From positions 1 through 13,433 of the forward strand of contig CALEJC010000153.1 in assembly GCA_937898205.1 (NCBI GenBank): a stretch of DNA of 13,433 bases, in the 5' to 3' direction. Shown piece after piece: positions 7,075 through 13,433 of this stretch; position 1 is the stretch's first letter, and every line of letters starts with the position of its first letter. Made by a program: the position numbers and the translations under genes. Source of the stretch: an uncultured Bacteroidales bacterium (GTDB taxonomy: Bacteria; Bacteroidota; Bacteroidia; Bacteroidales; UBA932). The notes below the pieces were generated by a model. It had not been told where the DNA came from. It did not search any database and saw nothing but the letters and a program-made list of their open reading frames with translations.

Positions 7075-7089
7075 TTTGAAATATTCAAA
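7075..7089. promoter_or_regulatory. 15-bp palindrome, probable Fur/PerR-family operator
   Basis: TTTGAA and TTCAAA form a perfect 6-3-6 inverted repeat around ATA, also readable as a 7-1-7 repeat with one mismatch, the geometry of known Fur and PerR boxes. It covers the -33 element and the first part of the spacer of the promoter of the adjacent Fur-family gene, where a bound repressor would block RNA polymerase. Autoregulation is inferred from position; AT-rich palindromes can arise by chance. Confidence 0.5.
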
Positions 7090-7105
7090 ATTAAACATAT
7101 CTTTG
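7075..7105 (+). promoter_or_regulatory. Bacteroidota-type promoter of the PerR-like gene
   Basis: TTTG at 7075-7078, a 19-nt spacer and TATCTTTG at 7098-7105 make an almost ideal match to the Bacteroidota housekeeping promoter. Transcription should start near 7109-7112. This supports ATG 7125 over the in-frame GTG at 7107, which would fall at or before the start point. Confidence 0.75.
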
Positions 7106-7124
7106 TGTGCTAAAGCAGATTATT

Positions 7125-7598
7125 ATGGCAAGTAAAAAAGACAACACTGCCCCAAACATGGAGCAGTTTAAGGAAATACTGAAAGACAAGAAGCTCAAGG
7201 CAACCAACCAAAGACTGGCTGTCCACGAAGCGATGCTCTCTCTCGGACACGCCAGCGCCGACATGGTTGTAGAAGCTATCAACGCCACAGGCAGCGCAAA
7301 AGTCACCGTTGCTTCAGTATATAACATCCTTTCCAACCTGGCAGACATAAAGGTCTACCACAGGCGCTTGAGTTCCAACAACAAGATGTACTTTGATGTC
7401 AACACTTTCAAGCACGCCCACCTCTACGACTCAGTAAACAACGAGTATAAGGATGTCGTTGATGCCGATCTTGTCAAGCTTGTGGAGAGTTACCTTAAAG
7501 AACGCAAGTTCAGGGGCTACAAGGTAGACGCCATCGACATTCAGATCGTCTGCCACCCTCGACGCAAGCGCAACACAAAGGCCTCCGCAGAGGCCTAG
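7125..7598 (+). CDS. Fur-family transcriptional repressor, PerR-like, structural zinc cysteines mostly lost
   Basis: This 157-residue protein has the Fur fold: a winged-helix DNA-binding domain (residues ~13-90, recognition region KVTVASVYNILSNLADI) and a dimerisation domain with KHAHLYD. By alignment in my head with Bacillus PerR, all five regulatory metal ligands are present: His42, Asp91, His97, His99 and Asp110. The Asp at the last position is typical of PerR-type peroxide sensors rather than Fur. Three of the four structural zinc cysteines are gone; only Cys143 remains. The start is ATG 7125, because a GTG at 7107 lies at the predicted transcription start. It diverges from trxB, has a palindrome on its own promoter and ends in a terminator hairpin. 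PerR is my best guess; another Fur-family specificity cannot be excluded. Confidence 0.85.
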   Translation: MASKKDNTAPNMEQFKEILKDKKLKATNQRLAVHEAMLSLGHASADMVVEAINATGSAKVTVASVYNILSNLADIKVYHRRLSSNNKMYFDVNTFKHAHLYDSVNNEYKDVVDADLVKLVESYLKERKFRGYKVDAIDIQIVCHPRRKRNTKASAEA

Positions 7599-7602
7599 TT
7601 TT
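7579..7602 (+). terminator. Intrinsic terminator overlapping the PerR-like stop codon
   Basis: AGGCCTC (7579-7585) pairs perfectly with GAGGCCT (7590-7596) around the loop CGCA, followed by TTTT at 7599-7602. The 3' arm runs into the TAG stop at 7596-7598, so the last codons of the repressor gene form the hairpin. On the minus strand only TTTG follows the stem, so it would be a weaker terminator for the converging peptidase gene. Confidence 0.65.
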
Positions 7603-7610
7603 CAGTCTGT

Positions 7611-10046
7611 CTACAAAGTTTTTGGCGCATACAGCTTGTTCCACCAAGTCGGATCATCCTGAAGCCACTTGGCAAACCAGGCAAAAATTGTGTTCTGCCA
7701 CATAATGCGCTGATCATATTGAGTTATGTGATGGTCTTGGTCTTTTACCAGGACCATTGCTGTTTCCTTACCGAGAAGCTTCAGAGCTGTATACATCTGG
7801 ATACTCTCTCCCACAGGCACATTGGTGTCGGAGTCTCCATGCAGGAAAAGTATCGGTGTATTTATCTTATCAGCATTATAAAGCGGACTCTGATCCACAT
7901 AAAGCTCCTTATGAGACCAAGGATAGCTGTTAGCCATTGAGACCTCGCTATATGAATAGCCCCAATAACCCTCACCCCAATAACTGGTGTGATCGCTGAT
8001 ACCAGCGTGTGATATCGCAGCTGCAAATATATCTGTCTGAGTCTGAAGATACTGAGTCATAAATCCACCATAGGAAGCACCGATACAACCAATCTTAGAT
8101 GCATCAACAAACTCAAACTGCTCACAGAAAGCTTTTGTTCCATCAATTATATCTTCTGCAGGTCCTTTACCAGCGGTATTGACGTGCCTAGCAGAGAATT
8201 CCTGTCCAAATCCGGTCGCTCCGCTTGGGTTTATCACCAGCACGACATAGCCAAGTGCAGCATAGGCATGATGAGGATAACGGCTCTCAAAGGTTCTGCT
8301 GGTAGGGCTGCAGCCGCCGTAGTAATTGACGATGAGCGGATATTTCTTCTGCGGATCAAATGCCGGTGGCAGATAATAGCGGGCGTTGATTTTATCTCCG
8401 CGAGTTGACTTGAATGACCAAGGCACACATTCGCCTAGGCTCACATCTGCCAACCTCTCTGCACTCAAATCATCAACCACGATGCTCTTGCCATCCGCAC
8501 CATACATCTTGTAGATACGGTCCGCATTGCTGGCGCTCTCGCCCGAATAAAGCAGCACGGAAGCGTCCGAACTGATACTGAAATTCTCAACTAGATCTTC
8601 TGCTACGCGTATCTGAGATATCTTACCAGAACGAGGATTCAGTTTGAAGAGATTTATACAATCTTTATCCTCGGCTTTAAAGTAGACATTTCCATCATCA
8701 GCCCATTTGAAGGTGCCCACGCTTGGGTCAAAATTCTTTGTAAGAGCCTTAATCTTCTTTGTTTCAAGGTCCATCAAATAAAGCTGGACATCATAGATAT
8801 TTGGAGTCTGTCCCGGCTTGACATTAAGGCCGATGCCCCCAAGACACTCTGGAGAACCTGAGATGAGAATCTGCTTGCCATCCGGAGAGAACACTGCCGA
8901 ATTAATAAAACCATCTTCTTCTACAAGCAGCTCTGTCTGAAGGGTATTTACATCCAAGATATAGAGAGAATTTCTGCTGGTAGGACGAGACTCAAGGTTT
9001 TCAGTAGAAACCATCATCAAAATCTTGTGACCGTCCCTTGAAATATCGTTTGCATAGGTATTGCTATGACCGAAGGTCAATCTCTGCATCAAGCCGGTCT
9101 TGATATCATACTTGGCCAGATATGAGCGGCTTCTATAGCCTCTCTGACGATCATCAGGAGTGAGGACTTCATATATATCGCTACGCTCTCTAGGACCATC
9201 TTCTCTAAAACTATAAAGGAGATAATCTTCACTTGGAGCGATGCGCATATTGCCTGACGGCATGTTTTTGACTAAAACCGTCCTTTCAAAAGTCTTGGGA
9301 TCAACGCTCACCAGATCACTTCCTTCTGCGGTCTGCTCTGTCATATAAAACTTGCTGCTGCGAGGCATCCACTTGGGATTTCCGGCAAGATTTGACACAA
9401 CTTTTCCATCTTTGAGATTGAGCAGATTTGTGTAGTAGCTGGTAGTTTTTCCTGAGCTTACTCCATAGTAAACAAATGCCATAGTTCCATCTGGAGAGAC
9501 GGACACAGAGGACACCTTTTTGCCGGACAATACATCATTTAGAGTAAAGATGTGCTTGCCATCTTCCCTGAAGCAGAACTCTCCTTTACTCTTTACAGAG
9601 ATACTGATTGCAGAGTCATTGGCCTGCTCCGACAGAAACTTCACCTGTATACTATGGGTCGCAGGAGTCAGGGCCAGACTGGACGAGCTCTTTTTCCCGT
9701 CGAGGTAAAGATCATAGTTCTTGAGTCCCTTTATTTCTATGGTCGCATCAATATACTTGCTGTTTTCAACAAAAAACTCAAGCACGTTGAGTCCAAGCTT
9801 TTCTGTTGAATTCTTGACACTTGCCAGATCCACCCACTGAGCAGAAGCAAGAGGCTCTGTCGAGAGATGCAAAGACAAAATGCTTTTCTGGCTATAGGCC
9901 TTGGAGTTTACATCGAGGCTATCCACCATATATGGAGCACTCACATAGTAAGGACCTATGTGCCTGACTTTGATAACTTCCTGCTCGGATGCCATCAAAC
10001 TGAGCCCGCAGAGTATGCAGGCCATAGAAAGAAGAAGACGCTTCAT
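7611..10046 (-). CDS. Secreted S9-family (prolyl oligopeptidase-like) serine peptidase
   Basis: The 811-residue product starts with a signal peptide (MKRLLLSMACILCGLSLMA, likely cleaved after Ala19), so it acts in the periplasm or on the envelope. Residues ~150-560 hold beta-propeller blades, recognisable from repeated S-x-DG-type turns such as SVSVSPDGTMAFVYYG and SAVFSPDGKQILISG. The C-terminal alpha/beta hydrolase domain has the nucleophile in GASYGGF (Ser658), the acid in HGDSDTNVP (Asp740) and the histidine in DQDHHITQY (His772 or 773). The lack of the WGWSYGG form argues against a strict DPP4 and for an S9 aminopeptidase or acylaminoacyl-peptidase-like enzyme; the cleavage specificity is not known. 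It starts 19 nt after the rpoN stop and converges on the PerR-like gene with a 12-nt gap. Confidence 0.9.
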   Translation of the reverse strand: MKRLLLSMACILCGLSLMASEQEVIKVRHIGPYYVSAPYMVDSLDVNSKAYSQKSILSLHLSTEPLASAQWVDLASVKNSTEKLGLNVLEFFVENSKYIDATIEIKGLKNYDLYLDGKKSSSSLALTPATHSIQVKFLSEQANDSAISISVKSKGEFCFREDGKHIFTLNDVLSGKKVSSVSVSPDGTMAFVYYGVSSGKTTSYYTNLLNLKDGKVVSNLAGNPKWMPRSSKFYMTEQTAEGSDLVSVDPKTFERTVLVKNMPSGNMRIAPSEDYLLYSFREDGPRERSDIYEVLTPDDRQRGYRSRSYLAKYDIKTGLMQRLTFGHSNTYANDISRDGHKILMMVSTENLESRPTSRNSLYILDVNTLQTELLVEEDGFINSAVFSPDGKQILISGSPECLGGIGLNVKPGQTPNIYDVQLYLMDLETKKIKALTKNFDPSVGTFKWADDGNVYFKAEDKDCINLFKLNPRSGKISQIRVAEDLVENFSISSDASVLLYSGESASNADRIYKMYGADGKSIVVDDLSAERLADVSLGECVPWSFKSTRGDKINARYYLPPAFDPQKKYPLIVNYYGGCSPTSRTFESRYPHHAYAALGYVVLVINPSGATGFGQEFSARHVNTAGKGPAEDIIDGTKAFCEQFEFVDASKIGCIGASYGGFMTQYLQTQTDIFAAAISHAGISDHTSYWGEGYWGYSYSEVSMANSYPWSHKELYVDQSPLYNADKINTPILFLHGDSDTNVPVGESIQMYTALKLLGKETAMVLVKDQDHHITQYDQRIMWQNTIFAWFAKWLQDDPTWWNKLYAPKTL

Positions 10047-10065
10047 GATTATTTATTTTATTGTA

Positions 10066-11466
10066 TTACAGCTCTTTGCGCCATCTTGCGAGAGGTATCC
10101 CAAGTTGACTGCGGTATTTTGCAATTGTGCGGCGAGCGACCTTATATCCACGTTTTTCCATCTCCACAACCAACTGCTCGTCTGTGAGAGGCTTGCGTTT
10201 ATCCTCACTGTCGACACACTCCTGAAGCACTTTCTTGAGCTCTCGTGTAGAGACTTCTTCTCCCTCAGTATTGGACATGCCTTCAGAGAAGAAATACTTC
10301 AATGGGAAGATGCCAAAATGAGTCTCGATATATTTTGAGCTCACGACTCGGGAGATGGTTGAGATATCAAAACCTGTCATCTCTGCAATATCCTTGAGCA
10401 CCATCGGCTTAAGTTGTGTCTCATCGCCGGACTCAAAATAATCATGCTGATATTGCAAGATCGCTTCCATCGTCTTGCTGAGTGTGTTCTGTCGCTGTTT
10501 CAAGGCCTCAACAAACCATTTTGCAGAGTCCAGCTTCTGCTTCACAAATGTCGCTGCTTCCTTCTGTGCACGTTCGGATCCGCTCTTTGACGACATGAGC
10601 ATATCAGCATATTTCTTGTTGACTTTCAACTCCGGGACAGAAAATCTCGGCATGCTGAAAGACAACTGACCGTCAACATTATCCAGCACGAAGTCCGGGA
10701 TGATCTGCTGCGAGCGATCGTCATAGCTGTCAGTCACTTCTCCACCGGGAGCCGGATTGAGCTTCACAATGCGAGAAATCGCACGCTTGAGCTCCTCCTC
10801 ACTGACATTGAGACGAGTGCTGATCTTATTGAAATGGCGATTGGAAAATTCCTGGAAAAAGTCACCCACGATGCGACGGGCGAGCATGATCTCCGGCGTG
10901 CTTTTGCAAGCATTGAGCTGAAGCATGAGACATTCGCGCAGGTCGCGCGCTCCAATGCCTGTCGGCTCAAGGTCCTGCACTACCGCAAGCATCTCCTCAA
11001 CCTCCTCAACATCTGTGGTAACTCCTGCTCTGAAAGCCAGATCATCCACCAACGAGTCAAGGTCTCTTCGCAGATAACCATCCTCATCCAAAGATCCGAT
11101 TATAAATGCAGCAACCTGATATTGGTGTTGTGTGAGGTTACGACAACCAAGCTGATCAAAAAGATTTTTGGTAAAGCTATCCTTAACCGAGAATGTATTG
11201 TATTCCGGACGGGCATCACGACCCCAGTTATTGACTTTCAATCGATAGGATGGGATATAATCATCTTCCTTGATTTCGTCGATAGAAACATCTCTTGTCT
11301 CTTCATCTGAAGAGCTTGGAGTGTCATCCAACACCGGGTTCTCCTCTATCTCTGACCTGATCCTCTGCTCAAGCTCCTGTATCGGAAGTTCTATGAGCTT
11401 TATGGTCTGTATCTGTAGAGGGGAAAGTTTCTGGGTCTGCTTTATTTCTAATCCCTGCTTAATCAT
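10066..11466 (-). CDS. rpoN: RNA polymerase sigma-54 factor RpoN
   Basis: RpoN directs RNA polymerase to -24/-12 promoters, which need an AAA+ activator to open. All regions of the 466-residue protein are present. The N-terminal activator-interacting region I is Gln/Leu-rich (QTQKLSPLQIQTIKLIELPI, ~10-29). An acidic region II follows (about 45-70), then the core-binding domain. A helix-turn-helix lies around DIAEMTGFDISTISRVVSSKY, and the RpoN box ARRTIAKYRS stands at 444-453. The start overlaps the stop of the SPOR gene by 4 nt (ATGA), a sign of coupled translation, and the peptidase gene follows 19 nt after its stop. No sigma-54 activator gene lies in the window. Confidence 0.97.
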   Translation of the reverse strand: MIKQGLEIKQTQKLSPLQIQTIKLIELPIQELEQRIRSEIEENPVLDDTPSSSDEETRDVSIDEIKEDDYIPSYRLKVNNWGRDARPEYNTFSVKDSFTKNLFDQLGCRNLTQHQYQVAAFIIGSLDEDGYLRRDLDSLVDDLAFRAGVTTDVEEVEEMLAVVQDLEPTGIGARDLRECLMLQLNACKSTPEIMLARRIVGDFFQEFSNRHFNKISTRLNVSEEELKRAISRIVKLNPAPGGEVTDSYDDRSQQIIPDFVLDNVDGQLSFSMPRFSVPELKVNKKYADMLMSSKSGSERAQKEAATFVKQKLDSAKWFVEALKQRQNTLSKTMEAILQYQHDYFESGDETQLKPMVLKDIAEMTGFDISTISRVVSSKYIETHFGIFPLKYFFSEGMSNTEGEEVSTRELKKVLQECVDSEDKRKPLTDEQLVVEMEKRGYKVARRTIAKYRSQLGIPLARWRKEL

Positions 11467-11864
11467 AATTGTTCAGGAACATTTTCCACTTCCGGGAGCT
11501 GTCTGAGATCAGGACGTCTCATCGATGGATACTTAAACTTTTCTCTCACGACAAATGCGTCAGGAAAGTCCTCTTTGATCACATTCAAGAAGTTTTCCGC
11601 TTCCATGCGCGTGCGGAAATTGCCCACAGACACCTTGAAATTGGGAGCTATGTAGGTTCTATATGCAAGGATATAAGGATACTTGTCATTAAATTTCTTG
11701 ATTGCAACTTCCGAAGCCTCACGAGCGCCGCGCTTACTATCAAGGAAGATACGGATGCGGAATCCGTTATAGAGGGAGCTGGAATCAGCAGCAATCTTCC
11801 GGGTCAGGACGTCACGAAGAAGTGCGTCTTTGTCGAGTTCTACACCCGCAGCCATGGATTCCAT
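11463..11864 (-). CDS. SPOR-domain protein, C-terminal part of a frameshifted gene
   Basis: This 133-residue frame holds a SPOR domain (residues ~34-108: YNGFRIRIF, then YPYILAYRTYIAPNFKVSVGNFRT and AFVVREKF). SPOR domains bind denuded peptidoglycan glycan strands, often at division sites. A periplasmic SPOR protein needs export, yet this frame has no signal peptide. The signal peptide lies in the -1 shifted frame just upstream (11840-12037), overlapping by 25 nt. The frame stays open only back to a TGA about 36 nt upstream of the ATG at 11864. I read both frames as one gene broken by a single-base difference; reinitiation at 11864 is possible but would give a cytoplasmic product. The stop overlaps rpoN by 4 nt. 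Confidence 0.75.
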   Translation of the reverse strand: MESMAAGVELDKDALLRDVLTRKIAADSSSLYNGFRIRIFLDSKRGAREASEVAIKKFNDKYPYILAYRTYIAPNFKVSVGNFRTRMEAENFLNVIKEDFPDAFVVREKFKYPSMRRPDLRQLPEVENVPEQL

Positions 11865-12037
11865 GAATGGGTAATAAGGGAATAAAGGTAGAATTTTTCA
11901 TAATCTACCTGCTGCTCTATGCCCAACTCCTGCACACCTTCCACCTTTTCAGGCTCAACCACAGGTTCTGTCACTAAATTCTGGGCTTGAGCGGCCACAG
12001 ATAGAAACAATAGAGATATAATCAATAATTTTTTCAT
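11840..12037 (-). CDS. N-terminal signal-peptide part of the frameshifted SPOR gene
   Basis: This 65-residue frame starts MKKLLIISLLFLSVAAQAQ, a clean signal peptide cleaved after AQA, and continues with an acidic Val/Glu/Pro linker up to about VDYEKF. After that the residues (YLYSLITHSWNPWLRV) look like out-of-frame translation, and the frame stops at 11840. The other frame then continues into the SPOR domain. One extra A in the AAAAA run of the GAAAAATTC stretch (near 11892-11897) would join both frames. The whole would be a ~190-residue secreted SPOR protein, a normal size for Bacteroidota. It could be a sequencing or assembly error, a real mutation, or rarely a programmed shift. Confidence 0.6.
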   Translation of the reverse strand: MKKLLIISLLFLSVAAQAQNLVTEPVVEPEKVEGVQELGIEQQVDYEKFYLYSLITHSWNPWLRV

Positions 12038-12039
12038 TT

Positions 12040-12090
12040 AAATCAATTTATCGTTAGAGTTACAATCAACTTTCTTGCCAAAATCAATTT
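12040..12090. repeat. Direct repeat AAATCAATTT, two copies
   Basis: The 10-mer AAATCAATTT occurs at 12040-12049 and 12081-12090, 41 nt apart (about four helical turns), in the leader of the SPOR-rpoN unit. The sequence is AT-rich, so chance is a fair explanation. Confidence 0.25.
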
Positions 12091-12127
12091 CTTCAAATAA
12101 ACTGACCAGACAAAAGATTTCTAAAGA

Positions 12128-12135
12128 CAAAGATA
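12128..12135 (-). promoter_or_regulatory. Possible -7 element for the SPOR-rpoN-peptidase unit
   Basis: On the minus strand this reads TATCTTTG, a perfect TAnnTTTG match. Transcription would start near 12124 and leave a leader of about 87 nt. No -33 TTTG is seen at the right spacing. Confidence 0.4.
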
Positions 12136-12146
12136 AGAAAATTCTA

Positions 12147-12154
12147 TATCTTTG
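12147..12154 (+). promoter_or_regulatory. -7 element for miaB
   Basis: TATCTTTG matches TAnnTTTG and is followed by the miaB ATG ten bases on, giving a predicted leader of only a few nucleotides. A -33 TTTG is not visible. It forms an inverted repeat with the opposite-strand -7 box 11 nt away. Confidence 0.5.
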
Positions 12155-12163
12155 CTTTGAGTT

Positions 12164-13433
12164 ATGAACAAGGTATATATTGAGACATATGGATGTCAGA
12201 TGAATGTCGCTGACACCGAAGTGGTTTTTTCTATCCTCAGCAAAGCCGGATATGTGCGTTGCGAGACTATAGACGAGGCAGATATCATCATGGCCAACAC
12301 CTGCTCGATCCGTGACAACGCAGAGCAGAGGATCTGGGGCCGCATTGATTATTTCCAAACATTCAAAAAGCACCGCCCTGAGCTGATAGTGGGCATACTG
12401 GGTTGCATGGCTGAGCGTCTCAAGGATGCGCTCATCGATTCGGGCAAGGTGGATATCGTTGCAGGTCCTGACGCCTACCGCAGCCTGCCGCAGATGCTTT
12501 CTGACTGCCGCTCTTCCGGCAGCCAGATCAATGTCCTGCTCTCGCGCGAAGAGACCTATGCAGAGATTGAGCCGGTGAGGCTCGACCGCAACGGAGTGTC
12601 TGCATTTATCTCCATCATGCGAGGTTGCAATAATGTGTGCTCATACTGCATCGTGCCATATACACGCGGCGCCGAGCGAAGCAGGGATTGGAAAAGCATC
12701 ATTCGCGAAGCGTGCCAATGCAGCCAGAACGGCTACAAGGAGATCACGCTGCTGGGGCAGAATGTGGATTCGTATCAATACGAGGAGATGAGTTTTGCCG
12801 GCCTGCTCAAGGCTGTTGCCGAGGCGGTTCCGGGCGTGCGCATCCGTTTCTCGACTTCCAATCCGCAGGATATTTCCGACGAGATGCTGGAAGTGATGGC
12901 TTCGCACGACAATATCTGCCACCACATCCATCTTCCTGTGCAATCCGGCTCAGACCGCATCCTTGAAAAGATGAGACGCCGTTACACCCGTCAGTGGTTC
13001 CTTGACAGGGTCGCCAAAATCAGAGAGCTCATCCCGGATTGTGCCATCACCACCGATGTGATTGCGGGTTTCTGCTCTGAAACCGAGGAGGATCACAAGG
13101 ACACTCTACGCATCTTTGAAGAAGTCGCTTTTGACGCAGCATATATGTTCTATTATTCCGAGAGACCCGGCACCCTCGCCGCAAGGAAGTACCCTGACGA
13201 TTTGGAACTCGCAACCAAAACCCGCCGTCTTGAGGAGATCATAGCGCTTCAAAACCGTCTCTCCCTTGAGAGCAACCAGCGCGACATTGGAAAGACTTTC
13301 ACAGTGCTGGTAGAAGGTCCTTCTAAGAAAAATCCGGAAGAGCTCTGCGGCCGCAACTCACAGAACAAGATGTGTGTATGGCCGGACACAGTGCATAAGG
13401 CTGGAGATCTTGTCGATGTCAAAGTCCTTGAGT
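12164..13433 (+). CDS. miaB: tRNA-2-methylthio-N6-dimethylallyladenosine synthase MiaB, 3' end cut by window
   Basis: MiaB is a radical SAM enzyme with two [4Fe-4S] clusters that adds the methylthio group to i6A37 in tRNAs reading UNN codons. I translated 423 residues without a stop, ending in an incomplete codon at the window edge. The N-terminal UPF0004 domain has Cys11 (YGCQMN), Cys47 (ANTCSIRDNAEQR) and Cys81 (GCMAER), which bind the auxiliary cluster. The radical SAM motif is RGCNNVCSYCIVPYTRG with Cys155, Cys159 and Cys162. The core continues with LLGQNVDSY and HLPVQSGSDRIL. A TRAM domain for tRNA binding starts near residue 370 (GKTFTVLVEG) and is incomplete, probably short by only a few tens of residues. 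The ATG at 12164 fits the conserved N-terminus. It diverges from the SPOR gene. Confidence 0.96.
   Translation, partial: MNKVYIETYGCQMNVADTEVVFSILSKAGYVRCETIDEADIIMANTCSIRDNAEQRIWGRIDYFQTFKKHRPELIVGILGCMAERLKDALIDSGKVDIVAGPDAYRSLPQMLSDCRSSGSQINVLLSREETYAEIEPVRLDRNGVSAFISIMRGCNNVCSYCIVPYTRGAERSRDWKSIIREACQCSQNGYKEITLLGQNVDSYQYEEMSFAGLLKAVAEAVPGVRIRFSTSNPQDISDEMLEVMASHDNICHHIHLPVQSGSDRILEKMRRRYTRQWFLDRVAKIRELIPDCAITTDVIAGFCSETEEDHKDTLRIFEEVAFDAAYMFYYSERPGTLAARKYPDDLELATKTRRLEEIIALQNRLSLESNQRDIGKTFTVLVEGPSKKNPEELCGRNSQNKMCVWPDTVHKAGDLVDVKVLE

Noticed and set aside
7107..7124. GTG start six codons before the PerR-like ATG
   Set aside because: It falls at or before the predicted transcription start of a strong promoter match.
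10834..11310. A 158-codon plus-strand frame opposite rpoN
   Set aside because: It is antisense to a well-conserved rpoN, with no domain and no promoter match.
11880..11900. Programmed -1 frameshift signal in the SPOR gene
   Set aside because: The A-rich run does not form a canonical X-XXY-YYZ heptamer in the correct phase; a one-base indel is the simpler explanation.
12038..12373. A 111-codon minus-strand frame ending just before the SPOR gene start
   Set aside because: It runs opposite the first 210 nt of miaB, whose cysteine motifs fix the real frame; the rest is AT-rich intergenic sequence.
1..13433. Search for a mobile element, defence system, CRISPR array or phage genes
   Set aside because: No transposase, integrase, nuclease cassette, spaced repeats or tRNA-linked attachment site was seen; all sizeable genes are housekeeping or envelope genes.

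Overview
The window is ordinary bacterial core-genome sequence from a member of the Bacteroidota, most likely order Bacteroidales. Three things support this. The omega subunit is the long Bacteroidota RpoZ type. The promoters match the phylum-specific pattern TTTG, about 19 nt, TAnnTTTG. Most genes lack a Shine-Dalgarno sequence at a useful distance. I cannot name a genus. I see no insertion sequence, prophage, CRISPR array, tRNA or rRNA, and no stretch over about 150 nt without a gene.

Layout. (1) Positions 2-214: the 3' end of pdxJ (vitamin B6 synthesis). (2) Positions 282-3264, plus strand: a tight three-gene envelope unit of an OmpH/Skp-like membrane-anchored chaperone, a family 4-like glycosyltransferase starting at TTG, and a secreted type 1 periplasmic-binding-fold protein. 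It ends tail to tail with recN, overlapping it by 24 nt. (3) Positions 6975-3241, minus strand: trxB, bamD, rpoZ, recN, packed like an operon. (4) Positions 7125-7598, plus strand: a PerR-like Fur-family repressor divergent from trxB. Its promoter has a good -33 and -7 pair with a 15-bp palindrome lying on it. (5) Positions 12037-7611, minus strand: a small secreted SPOR-domain protein that is split by a -1 frameshift, then rpoN (sigma-54), then a secreted S9-family prolyl oligopeptidase-like peptidase. (6) Positions 12164-13433, plus strand: miaB, cut by the window end and divergent from the SPOR gene.

How the genes may work together. Several products act in the envelope: the Skp-like chaperone and BamD in outer-membrane protein biogenesis, the SPOR protein in peptidoglycan binding, and a glycosyltransferase probably in surface glycan synthesis. 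The divergent perR-like/trxB pair suggests redox-responsive control of thioredoxin reductase and possibly of the genes behind it, but this is inference.

I found no undescribed multi-gene system. The points most worth a second look are: the PerR-like regulator that keeps the regulatory metal ligands but has lost most structural zinc cysteines, together with its probable operator; a RecN that appears to lack the conserved H-loop histidine; and the frameshifted SPOR gene.
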